Positions 1 through 8,607 of a stretch of DNA of 64,000 nucleotides are shown one piece after another. The notes under the pieces were generated by a model, which was not told the origin of the DNA, searched no databases, and was given only the letters and a program-made list of their open reading frames with translations. Source of the DNA: Pseudobutyrivibrio sp. MD2005 (lineage in GTDB: Bacteria; Bacillota; Clostridia; Lachnospirales; Lachnospiraceae); the NCBI RefSeq assembly GCF_000621865.1, contig NZ_KK211360.1:80890-144889 (forward strand). Direction: 5' to 3'. Each line of letters begins with the position of its first letter. Position 1 is the first letter of the stretch. A program made the translations under genes and the position numbers.

Positions 1-1
1 T

Positions 2-316
2 AGAACACTTGGACTTAGAAAGGGCGGAATAGAAGTTGTATCTTGCCCTACTTGTGGTAGAACACAAATCGATTTGATTGGCCTTGCTAATAAGGTTGAG
101 AATCTTGTTGAAGAATTCTCAGATTTAAATATTAAAGTAGCCGTTATGGGCTGCGTAGTTAATGGACCAGGAGAGGCAAAAGAAGCCGATCTTGGTGTGG
201 CTGGCGGAATAGGCGAAGGTCTTCTCATTAAGCATGGCGAAGTTGTTCGTAAAATGCCTGAAGGGGAGTTGTTAGACGCCTTGAGACAGGAACTCATTTC
301 GTGGCCGCGAGGTTAA
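2..316 (+). CDS. ispG: 4-hydroxy-3-methylbut-2-enyl diphosphate synthase, C-terminal part
   Basis: This is the last 104 codons of IspG (GcpE), the cytosolic iron-sulfur enzyme that makes HMBPP in the MEP isoprenoid pathway; the 5' part lies outside the window. The visible residues carry the family's cluster-binding signature. SCPTCGRT supplies two cysteines and GCVVNGPGE supplies the third, followed by the GGIGEG loop seen in the family. The reading frame is open from base 2 to a TAA at 314-316. A short hairpin (arms 315-322 and 331-338) overlaps the stop but has no T-run, so transcription may continue toward polC. The identification rests on the strongly conserved cysteine motifs. Confidence 0.95.
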   Translation, partial: RTLGLRKGGIEVVSCPTCGRTQIDLIGLANKVENLVEEFSDLNIKVAVMGCVVNGPGEAKEADLGVAGGIGEGLLIKHGEVVRKMPEGELLDALRQELISWPRG

Positions 317-344
317 TAACATAGTAGGAAATGTTATTTGATAA

Positions 345-440
345 TTTAGTGAGCTAGTAGTAAACAAGCTCTTTGTGTTCTAAAGCGAATCGTGTTGATG
401 AGCGTAGAACATTAAGGCTTGTTTACGTAACTAGCGGACT
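345..440 (+). promoter_or_regulatory. structured RNA leader between ispG and polC
   Basis: A long imperfect stem occupies most of the ispG-polC gap. Seen directly: a 6-bp helix (353-358 with 430-435), a 1/3 internal loop, a perfect 10-bp helix (360-369 with 417-426), a 6/5 internal loop, a 7-bp helix (376-382 with 405-411) and a 22-nt cap that can form a small inner hairpin (389-391 with 397-399). There is no T-run after the stem, so it is not a simple terminator. It ends about 10 nt before the polC ribosome-binding site. A cis-regulatory leader, an RNA-processing site and a protein-binding hairpin are all possible. I do not recognise it as a named RNA family. Confidence 0.45.
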
Positions 441-461
441 TAGGTTCGGAGATAGTGTTTT

Positions 462-3400
462 ATGGATCAGATGAGCTTTTATGATGTGTTTCCGAATATG
501 CAGGCTGGCAACGACCTAGAAACAGCACTTAGTGACGCCACAGTAACTAAGGTTAGTACAGGCCGTAGCAAAGATGATATTCGTATATACGTTACTTTTA
601 ATACATTGATTCCTAAGCGCCGAATTTGGCACTTGGAAAAATCAATTAAAAGTCAATTTTTTCCAAATAATGGAGTAACTATTCGTATTTTGGAAGACTT
701 TGATTTATCTAGTCAATATACCCCATCAAATTTGTTGCAATCATATAATGATAGTATTTTAGAGGAGCTGGAAAATATTAGTGCTCTTCTTTTTAACATA
801 TATAAAAAAGCAGATGTTGATGTTACAGAGGATGGCCATATTAGAATCACTTTGGAGGATACCATTATCGGCCATGAATCTGAGCATGAGCTTGTAGATA
901 TTTTGCATTCCATTCTTTGTACAAGATGTCATCAGAATCTCAAGATAGATGTTGAGTATAAAGAGCCTGTAAAAAGTAAATATCTTGCTAACGCAGAGCG
1001 CGAAATCGAAGAACGAATCAAATCTATTAATATGCGTACAGCTGCAGCTGAAGAAAAGGCTGAAGAAAAATCTGATGATAAGGAACAGGCGGAGGAAGAG
1101 CCAGAGAAGAAGGTTATTAAGCCTCTTACTAAATCAGAAGACCCTGATGTTATCATGGGTAATGAAATCCTTGAAAATGCTCTTCCTATGGAGGATATCA
1201 ATGGTGAGCAGCTTGGACCAATCATTATACGTGGCCAGATTGTTGCCCTTGAGTTTAGAGAGACAAAGAAGGGTGGCTATTTCGGTACAGGTTCCATGAC
1301 CGATTTCACAGATTCTATCAATATTAAGTTCTTCTTTAGTGATGCAGACCAGGGACGAGAGCTTGAAAAGGCTCTTAAGGTAGGGGAGTTCTATAAGATT
1401 TCAGGTAAGCTAGATGAGGATATGTATTCTAAAGAGCTTACTGTAGGTCGTATCAATTCGATTATGAAGATACGTGACTTCAGAGTAACCAGACAGGATA
1501 CTGCAGTTGAGAAGCGTGTTGAATTGCACTGTCATACAAAGATGTCGGATTTCGATGGTGTGTCAGATATTACATCTATCATCAGCCGTGCCAAGGCCTG
1601 GGGTCATAAGGCTCTTGCTATTACAGACCATGGTGTTGTTCAGGCGTTCTGTGATGCGGATCATATGAAGGGCTTAGGCGACTTTAAGGTTATCTATGGT
1701 TGTGAGATTTATCTTGTTGACGATACAAAAGAAATTGTTACAAACGATAGAGGACAATCATTGCGTAGCGAGTTCGTAGTATTTGATATAGAGACTACAG
1801 GCTTCAATCCTCGTACCTGCAAAATTATCGAAATTGGTGCCGTTAAGATTGTAAATGGAGAAGTGGTTGATAGATTTTCTGAGTTTGTTAACCCAGAGGT
1901 TCCAATTCCATATCGTATAACCGAATTGACTTCTATCAAGGATGAGATGGTAGAAAGCGCGCCAACAATCGATGTTATTCTTCCTAAGTTCATGGAGTTT
2001 TGTAAGGGCACCGTTCTTGTTGCACATAATGCCAGCTTTGATACAAGTTTTATTAGATACAACTGTAAGCAGCTTGGTCTTGAGTACGATTATACTCATG
2101 TGGATACAATGGAGATGGCTCGTTACTTGCATCCTAATATGGCTAGATTCAATTTGGATGCAGTTTGTAAAGCTGAGAATCTAGTAAATGAGCATCACCA
2201 TAGAGCTGTAGATGATGCTGAAGTTACATCAAAGATTTTTGAAAAGTTTATTGTTAAGCTTGAGGCAGAAAAAATATTTAACCTTACTGAGCTTAATGCA
2301 CATAGCAAGCCGGGGCGTGAGCAGATTAAGAAGATGCGAAGCAATCACTGTATCGTACTTGCGAAGAACGATTTGGGTCGTATCAACCTTTACAGACTTG
2401 TGTCTGAGTCGCATCTGTATTATTTCTCTAGACATCCTAGAGTTCCTAAGAGCTTGCTTGAGGAATGTCGAGAAGGTCTGATTATTGGTTCTGCCTGTGA
2501 AGCTGGAGAGCTTTACAGTGCTATTGTTGATGGTAGAGATGAATCAGAGATTATGCGTATCGCTAATTTCTATGATTATCTTGAAATTCAGCCAGTTGGA
2601 AATAATGAGTTCATGATTCGTTCTGAGAAGAGTCAGTATGAACACATTAATTCTGAGAAGGATTTGCAGGAGATTAACAAACAGATTGTTGCTCTTGGCG
2701 ACGAGTTAAATAAGCCTGTTGTTGCTACCTGCGACGTCCACTTCCTTGATCCTGAGGATGAAGTATATCGAAGAATTATCATGGCAAATAAGGGCTTTGA
2801 TGATGCGGATCAGCAGGCACCACTTTATCTACATACGACAGATGAAATGCTTGAGGAGTTTGCATATCTTGGACTTGCCAAGGCTCATGAGGTTGTTATC
2901 GAAAATACAAATAAAATCGCCGACATGGTGGAACGTATTCATCCAGTTAGACCAGATAAATGTCCACCAGTTATTGAAAACTCAGAGGAAGATTTACGAC
3001 GTATTTGCGAAACCAGAGCCCATGAGGTTTATGGACCGGAGCTTCCAGAGATAGTATCAGCCCGCCTGGAGCGAGAGCTTAATTCTATCATCGGTAACGG
3101 ATATTCCGTTATGTATATCATTGCTCAGAAGCTGGTTTGGAAATCAAACGAGGATGGTTATCTAGTTGGTTCCCGTGGTTCCGTAGGTTCATCTTTTGCC
3201 GCCACAATGGCCGGAATCACAGAGGTTAATCCACTTCCTCCTCATTATAGATGTCCTAATTGCTTCTATGTAGATTTTGATGGACCAGAGGTTAAAGAGA
3301 CAATCGATATGGGACTTTCTGGTGTGGATATGCCAGATAAGATTTGTCCTAAATGCGGTAAGCCTCTTGCAAAAGATGGATTTGATATTCCATTCGAAAC

Positions 3401-4880
3401 ATTCCTTGGATTTAAGGGTGATAAGGAGCCTGATATCGATCTTAACTTCTCGAACGAATATCAGTCTAAGGCTCATAAATATACAGAAGTTATTTTCGGT
3501 GATGGCCAAACCTTTAAAGCGGGAACAGTTTCTACACTTGCTGATAAGAACGCGGTTGGTTACGTTTTAAAATACTTTGATAAGCGTGATATCAGAAAAC
3601 GTCGTGCTGAAAATGAACGTCTTGCCAAGGGCGTTGAAGGTGTTAAGTCTACTACAGGTCAGCATCCGGGTGGTGTAGTAGTTCTTCCAAATGGAGAAGA
3701 TATTTATTCATTTACGCCTGTTCAGCATCCAGCTAATAAGGACACTGATATTGTTACCACCCATTTCGATTACCATAAAATCGATGCCAACCTTCTTAAG
3801 CTTGATATTTTAGGACACTTGGATCCTACCATGATCAAGCGCCTGGAGGATTTGACTGGAATAGACGCGACCAAGATTCCTCTTGATGATAAGGGGGTTA
3901 TGTCTTTATTCCAAAGTACTGAAGCCCTTGGAATTACACCAGATGATATTATGGGAACACCACTAGGTACCCTTGGTATCCCTGAGTTTGGTACTGATTT
4001 CGCCATGCAGATGCTTGTTGAGGCCAAGCCTCAATACTTTACTGATTTGGTTCGAATCGCCGGTCTAGCCCACGGTACTGATGTATGGCTGGGCAATGCT
4101 CAGGATTTGATTTTAAATGGAATTGCCACTATCACCACAGCAATTTGTACTCGTGATGATATCATGGTTTATCTTATTCATAAGGGACTTGATCCTGCTG
4201 AATCATTCACAATTATGGAACGTGTTCGTAAGGGTGTTGTAGCCAAAGGTAAGTGTGATGAATGGCCACAATACAAGCAGGATATGCTCGACCATGGTGT
4301 GCCAGAGTGGTACATTGGTTCATGCGAAAAGATTAAGTACATGTTCCCTAAGGCTCATGCTGCTGCCTATGTTATGATGGCTTGGCGTGTTGCTTATTGT
4401 AAGATAAATTATCCACTTGCGTATTACGCAGCCTTTTTCTCAATCAGAGCAGGTGGTTTTGATTATGAGAAGTGCTGTCTTGGTAAAGCTAGATGTGAGA
4501 AAGAGATTAAGTACTACAAGTCTCAGCCGGATTTATCAGCTACTGATAAAGATATTTTGATTGCCCTGCGACTTTGCCAGGAAATGTATGCCCGTGGATT
4601 TGAATTTTTACCAATGGACCTATACCAATCTGACTCAAGATACTTTAAAATAGTAGATGGAAAGCTTTTACCTCCATTCAATGTTATTTCAGGAATGGGT
4701 GATAAGGCTGCGGAGCAGTTGCAGATTGCCGCTTCTCAGGGTAAGTTCTTATCACAGGATGAAATAAGAGACAGAGGAAAGGTTTCTCAGACAATACTAG
4801 ATAAAATGATAGAGCTTGGTATAATCAAGGATTTACCAAAATCTAATCAGCTTTCACTATCTGATTTCTTTAATATTTAA
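462..4880 (+). CDS. polC: DNA polymerase III alpha subunit, PolC type
   Basis: PolC is the Gram-positive replicative polymerase with built-in proofreading. The protein has 1472 residues, normal for the family. Visible domains in order: an OB-like region around residues 230-340; a PHP domain split around the exonuclease (starting near 352, LHCHTKMSDFDG, with AITDHG); a DEDD 3'-5' exonuclease inserted near 438 (FDIETTGFNP, later HNASFDTSF and HRAVDDA); polymerase motifs SRGSVGSS near 900 and EPDIDLNFS near 988. A four-cysteine zinc knuckle lies near 927-970 (CPNC and CPKC). An acidic/lysine linker near 195-215 is probably disordered. The start has a CGGAGA ribosome-binding site about 9 nt upstream. 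The gene follows the structured leader and is 17 nt from the DUF5050 gene. Confidence 0.98.
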   Translation: MDQMSFYDVFPNMQAGNDLETALSDATVTKVSTGRSKDDIRIYVTFNTLIPKRRIWHLEKSIKSQFFPNNGVTIRILEDFDLSSQYTPSNLLQSYNDSILEELENISALLFNIYKKADVDVTEDGHIRITLEDTIIGHESEHELVDILHSILCTRCHQNLKIDVEYKEPVKSKYLANAEREIEERIKSINMRTAAAEEKAEEKSDDKEQAEEEPEKKVIKPLTKSEDPDVIMGNEILENALPMEDINGEQLGPIIIRGQIVALEFRETKKGGYFGTGSMTDFTDSINIKFFFSDADQGRELEKALKVGEFYKISGKLDEDMYSKELTVGRINSIMKIRDFRVTRQDTAVEKRVELHCHTKMSDFDGVSDITSIISRAKAWGHKALAITDHGVVQAFCDADHMKGLGDFKVIYGCEIYLVDDTKEIVTNDRGQSLRSEFVVFDIETTGFNPRTCKIIEIGAVKIVNGEVVDRFSEFVNPEVPIPYRITELTSIKDEMVESAPTIDVILPKFMEFCKGTVLVAHNASFDTSFIRYNCKQLGLEYDYTHVDTMEMARYLHPNMARFNLDAVCKAENLVNEHHHRAVDDAEVTSKIFEKFIVKLEAEKIFNLTELNAHSKPGREQIKKMRSNHCIVLAKNDLGRINLYRLVSESHLYYFSRHPRVPKSLLEECREGLIIGSACEAGELYSAIVDGRDESEIMRIANFYDYLEIQPVGNNEFMIRSEKSQYEHINSEKDLQEINKQIVALGDELNKPVVATCDVHFLDPEDEVYRRIIMANKGFDDADQQAPLYLHTTDEMLEEFAYLGLAKAHEVVIENTNKIADMVERIHPVRPDKCPPVIENSEEDLRRICETRAHEVYGPELPEIVSARLERELNSIIGNGYSVMYIIAQKLVWKSNEDGYLVGSRGSVGSSFAATMAGITEVNPLPPHYRCPNCFYVDFDGPEVKETIDMGLSGVDMPDKICPKCGKPLAKDGFDIPFETFLGFKGDKEPDIDLNFSNEYQSKAHKYTEVIFGDGQTFKAGTVSTLADKNAVGYVLKYFDKRDIRKRRAENERLAKGVEGVKSTTGQHPGGVVVLPNGEDIYSFTPVQHPANKDTDIVTTHFDYHKIDANLLKLDILGHLDPTMIKRLEDLTGIDATKIPLDDKGVMSLFQSTEALGITPDDIMGTPLGTLGIPEFGTDFAMQMLVEAKPQYFTDLVRIAGLAHGTDVWLGNAQDLILNGIATITTAICTRDDIMVYLIHKGLDPAESFTIMERVRKGVVAKGKCDEWPQYKQDMLDHGVPEWYIGSCEKIKYMFPKAHAAAYVMMAWRVAYCKINYPLAYYAAFFSIRAGGFDYEKCCLGKARCEKEIKYYKSQPDLSATDKDILIALRLCQEMYARGFEFLPMDLYQSDSRYFKIVDGKLLPPFNVISGMGDKAAEQLQIAASQGKFLSQDEIRDRGKVSQTILDKMIELGIIKDLPKSNQLSLSDFFNI

Positions 4881-4897
4881 TTGGGGAGGGCAGTTAC

Positions 4898-5911
4898 ATG
4901 AAGGTATTAAAAGGTATTATTATTGCAGTTGTGGCTTTGGGGATTATTGCTGGTCTTGCTTACTACAAGTACATCAATACAGTTACATATCTCAACGAGC
5001 CAGGCACTAACGGTAACACCATAGGTAATCTTTATGGGAATGGTCTGTTCTGCGAATATGATGGTGTAGTTTATTTCGCGAACCCTAATGATTTCGATAG
5101 GATTTACAAAATGAATCCTGACGAAACTGATATTGAAAAGGTTGCAAACGACAGTGTTTACTTTATTAATGCAGATTCTCATTATCTTTATTACAGTCGT
5201 AACAACAATAAAGATAATGCCAATTTTGTATTGGATGTTAACACTGAAAGTTTGTGTAGAATGACCAGGAAAAACCGCAAGGTAATAATACTTGACAGTG
5301 AAAACTGTAATGCCGCTGCCCTAGCCGGCAATAGAGTTGTCTATTTACGTTATGATCCTGATGAAGCTACCACTTTATATATGGTTTCTACTGATGGCGA
5401 GGAGCGTGAGCAGCTTTCTAAGTCTGCAATCGATCCTAGATGTATGGTAGGGGAAAAGCTATATTTTGCTGGAGTTGAAAAGGATCATAATCTTCATAAA
5501 CTTAATCTAGACACAAAAGATACAGGTTTTGTGTCAGAGGAAAATTTGTGGATGCCTATCATTGATAAAGACACAATGTACTATATTAGCCTTGATGACC
5601 ATCATCGAGTATACACTAGTACTATGTCTGGGGATAACAAAAAGGGCATCACAGCATTTGGAGCTCAAAGCTACAATATTTCAGGTAACTATTTGTATTA
5701 TCAATCTCTCAAGGGCAATCCTGAAGGATTGTACCGGGTAGATTTAATAACAGGTGCAGAAGTACTACTAGCGGAAGGTCAGTACAACAACATTAACGTC
5801 ACCAGCAGGTACGTTTATTTTGCAGATTACTTATCTGGCACCACTTTTCACATAATCAACGGCAGCACAGAGATAGGAGTATTTGATCCGCCAATACTTG
5901 AAGTCAAATAG
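4898..5911 (+). CDS. membrane-anchored DUF5050-type beta-propeller protein
   Basis: The 337-residue protein begins with a short basic stretch and one hydrophobic segment (about residues 7-23), then an extracellular domain with repeated blocks such as FCEYDGVVYFAN, SHYLYYSRNN, NYLYYQSLKGN and SRYVYFADYL. That repeat style, with a Tyr-rich beta strand every 40 residues or so, matches DUF5050 proteins, which are predicted beta-propellers of unknown function. It is probably attached to the membrane with the propeller outside. The start has GGGGAGGG about 10 nt upstream. It lies between polC and pheA in one direction with tiny gaps, but nothing in the sequence connects its role to either. Confidence 0.75.
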   Translation: MKVLKGIIIAVVALGIIAGLAYYKYINTVTYLNEPGTNGNTIGNLYGNGLFCEYDGVVYFANPNDFDRIYKMNPDETDIEKVANDSVYFINADSHYLYYSRNNNKDNANFVLDVNTESLCRMTRKNRKVIILDSENCNAAALAGNRVVYLRYDPDEATTLYMVSTDGEEREQLSKSAIDPRCMVGEKLYFAGVEKDHNLHKLNLDTKDTGFVSEENLWMPIIDKDTMYYISLDDHHRVYTSTMSGDNKKGITAFGAQSYNISGNYLYYQSLKGNPEGLYRVDLITGAEVLLAEGQYNNINVTSRYVYFADYLSGTTFHIINGSTEIGVFDPPILEVK

Positions 5912-5918
5912 GAGGAAT

Positions 5919-7061
5919 ATGAGAGATTTACTGGAAATTAGGGACGAAATTGATGTTATCGACAAGGACATACTTAATCTGTTCACTAAGAGAATGGAGC
6001 TTGCATGCCAGGTGGCTGATTACAAAATCGCCAACGGCAAGGGTGTGTATGATAAAGAAAGAGAAGATGCTAAGCTTGTTAAGCTTTCATCATATGTTGA
6101 CGATGATGATATCTTTAGCCAAATGGCAGTTAGAGAGCTTTACACTCAGATAATGTCAATCAGTAGAAAAAAGCAGTTTGCTATCTTAAGGGACAAGGGT
6201 GTTGAATTTAAAACCGGTTTTACCAAGGTAGATAAATTTGATTTTTCTAATGCAGTTGTTTGTTTCCAGGGCGTGCAGGGAGCATATTCAGAGCTTGCTA
6301 TGAGAGCCTTCTTCGGTGAATCTATGAAATCTAATTTTCATGTAGATTTATGGCGAGATGCCATGGATGCCATTAGCTCAGGTGAGGCTGATTACGCAGT
6401 GCTTCCAATTGAAAACAGTCTTGCTGGATCTATCGAAGAAAATTTTGATTTGCTATCAGAATACAATGTTGTGATTATTGGTGAGCAAATCATTAAAGTT
6501 GATCATGCCCTGCTTGGTGTTAAAGGAGCAAAAATAGAAGATATAAAGACAGTTTACTCTCATCCAAAGGCTATTGCACAGTGTGAAAATTACATTCGTA
6601 ACAATCACATTGAATGGGATGTTAAGAATCTACGTAACACAGCAATGAGTGCTCAAAAGATTCACGATGATAATGATATTACACAAGCTGCTATCGGTAG
6701 CACTTACAATGCAAAGCTTTATGATTTAGATATCTTAGAAGAAAGCATTCAGGATGATAAAAATAACGAGACACGTTTTATTATCGTTTCAAAGGATAAG
6801 AAATATAAAGAGAGTGCAAATCAAATCAGCTTGTGCTTAGAGATATCCCATGAACCGGGAAGTCTATATAGGATTCTGTCAAACCTTATGTTTAACGGAA
6901 TCAATATGAATCGAATTGAATCAAGACCAATTAAGGGGGTTAATTGGCAATACAGATTCTTTATCGATATTGATGGAAATCTAGATGACGAGGCAGTGAG
7001 AAATGCCTTAACAGGTCTAGCGGAGGAGTGTGTAAGTCTTAGAGTTTTAGGTAACTATTAA
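5919..7061 (+). CDS. pheA: bifunctional chorismate mutase / prephenate dehydratase (P-protein)
   Basis: This enzyme converts chorismate to phenylpyruvate for phenylalanine synthesis. Of 380 residues, 1-85 form an AroQ-type chorismate mutase (RDEIDVIDKDILNLFTKRM). Residues about 113-290 form the prephenate dehydratase (FQGVQGAYSE, LPIENSLAGSI and the catalytic TRF near 284). Residues about 300-378 form an ACT regulatory domain with the phenylalanine-binding ESRP motif near 333, so feedback inhibition by phenylalanine is expected. An in-frame upstream start at 5883 exists, but AGGAGG immediately before ATG 5919 decides for the shorter form. The ribosome-binding site overlaps the stop of the DUF5050 gene. 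Confidence 0.96.
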   Translation: MRDLLEIRDEIDVIDKDILNLFTKRMELACQVADYKIANGKGVYDKEREDAKLVKLSSYVDDDDIFSQMAVRELYTQIMSISRKKQFAILRDKGVEFKTGFTKVDKFDFSNAVVCFQGVQGAYSELAMRAFFGESMKSNFHVDLWRDAMDAISSGEADYAVLPIENSLAGSIEENFDLLSEYNVVIIGEQIIKVDHALLGVKGAKIEDIKTVYSHPKAIAQCENYIRNNHIEWDVKNLRNTAMSAQKIHDDNDITQAAIGSTYNAKLYDLDILEESIQDDKNNETRFIIVSKDKKYKESANQISLCLEISHEPGSLYRILSNLMFNGINMNRIESRPIKGVNWQYRFFIDIDGNLDDEAVRNALTGLAEECVSLRVLGNY

Positions 7062-7074
7062 ATGGGGGAATAGT

Positions 7075-8598
7075 ATGAAATTATTTGCGAGCATTTATAT
7101 TGGATCTTACGAGACTACCATGAAGGTCTTTGAAATCGGAAAGCAAAAGGGTGTTAAGACAATTGATACTCTTAAGATTCAATCTGATATTATCAAAGAC
7201 GTTATGAATAACGGTAGTATTCTGCCGGACACAGTCTCAAAGCTTTGTCGCGTCTTAAATGATATGAAGCGCACCATGGAAGGATATAAGGTTGATAGTT
7301 ATTCAGTGGTTGCAGGTCCTAATATAAAGCTTGCCAGTAATGCATTAATTGTGCTGGAACAGATTAAGGTCAACACCGGTCTTTCTGTTTCAGTTCTTTC
7401 AAATTCTGAACAGCGCTTTTTAGGCTATCAGGCTGTAGCATCTACAGACGATTTTGATGAGCTTATTAACGAAAGCGCTGTACTTATTGATATCGGTGGC
7501 GTATCACTTCAAATCACTCTTTTTGCCAAAGGCAAAATAATCACTACCCAGCATCTTTCATTGGGTACAGTTTCAATTAGCGAGAATCTTAAAAAGCTTG
7601 GTAAGACTGCTGGCAATTATTTTGAGCAGACATACGAGATGATGTACAAGGAGCTTGAGGTATTTAAGACAATGTTTCTTAGGGACATTGAGCCTAAATA
7701 TATGATTTTGCTTGGCGTTCAGGTAAGTTCTATTGCTGAACGTCTCTCAGGTTTTTCATCTAAAAAAATAAAAAGTAAAGATTACATGGATTTTCTAAAC
7801 AAGATTGATATGCAGTTCATCAGAGCATTTGAAGCTGACAATGATATTTATCTTGATAATGAAAATCTTATTGAGCCTGTGGTTATGCTTTACAAAGTTC
7901 TTGGAGAGACACTTAACCCGGATATTGTGTATGCACCTGGTGTTTCTGTGTGTGAAGGTATGGCATTTAATCATGCTTTCAACAAAAAATGGCTTACTGT
8001 AAACCATGATTTTGATAATGATATTATTTCAGCTGCCTGGTCAATTGCAAAGCGTTACGGAAGCTATCAGCCTCATCTTAAGGCACTTTATAAGTTGTCC
8101 TCAGAAATATTTGATGCTATGAAAAAATATCATGGCATGGGAAAAAGGGAGCGAGTTTTGATTCAGTGTATTGCCATTTTGCATGATTGTGGTAAATACA
8201 TTTCCCTTTCAGAGGCATCAAGCTGTTCTTATACAATCATTATGTCCTCTGAAATCCTTGGACTTAGCCATATTGAAAGAGAGCTTATCGCCACAACAGT
8301 TGAATTTAACAGAAAGCCTGTTGAGCCATACGAGTATCTTTCTGATAGATTTACCCAGGATGAGTATTTAATCATTCTTAAGCTTTTGGCGATTTTAAAG
8401 GTGGCCAATGCCTTAGACAGATCCCATAAGCAAAAGATAAAAAATGTAAGCATGAGAGTGAAGGATAGAGAGCTTTTGATATCAATAGAGGCTAATAGTT
8501 CATTGGCTCTTGAAAAGGGATTATTCAAGAAGAATGCTGATTATTTTGAAGAGATTTTTTCTATTAAGCCAGTGCTTAAGGAAAATGGAAGGATATAG
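7075..8598 (+). CDS. Ppx/GppA-like protein with C-terminal HD domain
   Basis: The 507-residue protein has the Ppx/GppA layout: an actin-like ATPase fold in the first 300 residues and an HD domain (LHDCGKY near residue 368). It sits 9 nt upstream of ppk, so a role in polyphosphate or (p)ppGpp turnover is the natural reading. The catalytic signatures are altered, however. The usual N-terminal D-x-GS-N/T-S loop reads YIGSYETTM, and the usual DIGGGSTE reads DIGGVSLQ (near 138), replacing the glutamate used for catalysis in characterised exopolyphosphatases. It may therefore bind polyphosphate or nucleotides without normal hydrolysis, or be a regulator of Ppk. The start is supported by GGGGGA upstream. 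Confidence 0.8.
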   Translation: MKLFASIYIGSYETTMKVFEIGKQKGVKTIDTLKIQSDIIKDVMNNGSILPDTVSKLCRVLNDMKRTMEGYKVDSYSVVAGPNIKLASNALIVLEQIKVNTGLSVSVLSNSEQRFLGYQAVASTDDFDELINESAVLIDIGGVSLQITLFAKGKIITTQHLSLGTVSISENLKKLGKTAGNYFEQTYEMMYKELEVFKTMFLRDIEPKYMILLGVQVSSIAERLSGFSSKKIKSKDYMDFLNKIDMQFIRAFEADNDIYLDNENLIEPVVMLYKVLGETLNPDIVYAPGVSVCEGMAFNHAFNKKWLTVNHDFDNDIISAAWSIAKRYGSYQPHLKALYKLSSEIFDAMKKYHGMGKRERVLIQCIAILHDCGKYISLSEASSCSYTIIMSSEILGLSHIERELIATTVEFNRKPVEPYEYLSDRFTQDEYLIILKLLAILKVANALDRSHKQKIKNVSMRVKDRELLISIEANSSLALEKGLFKKNADYFEEIFSIKPVLKENGRI

Positions 8599-8607
8599 GA
8601 GGCGTTT

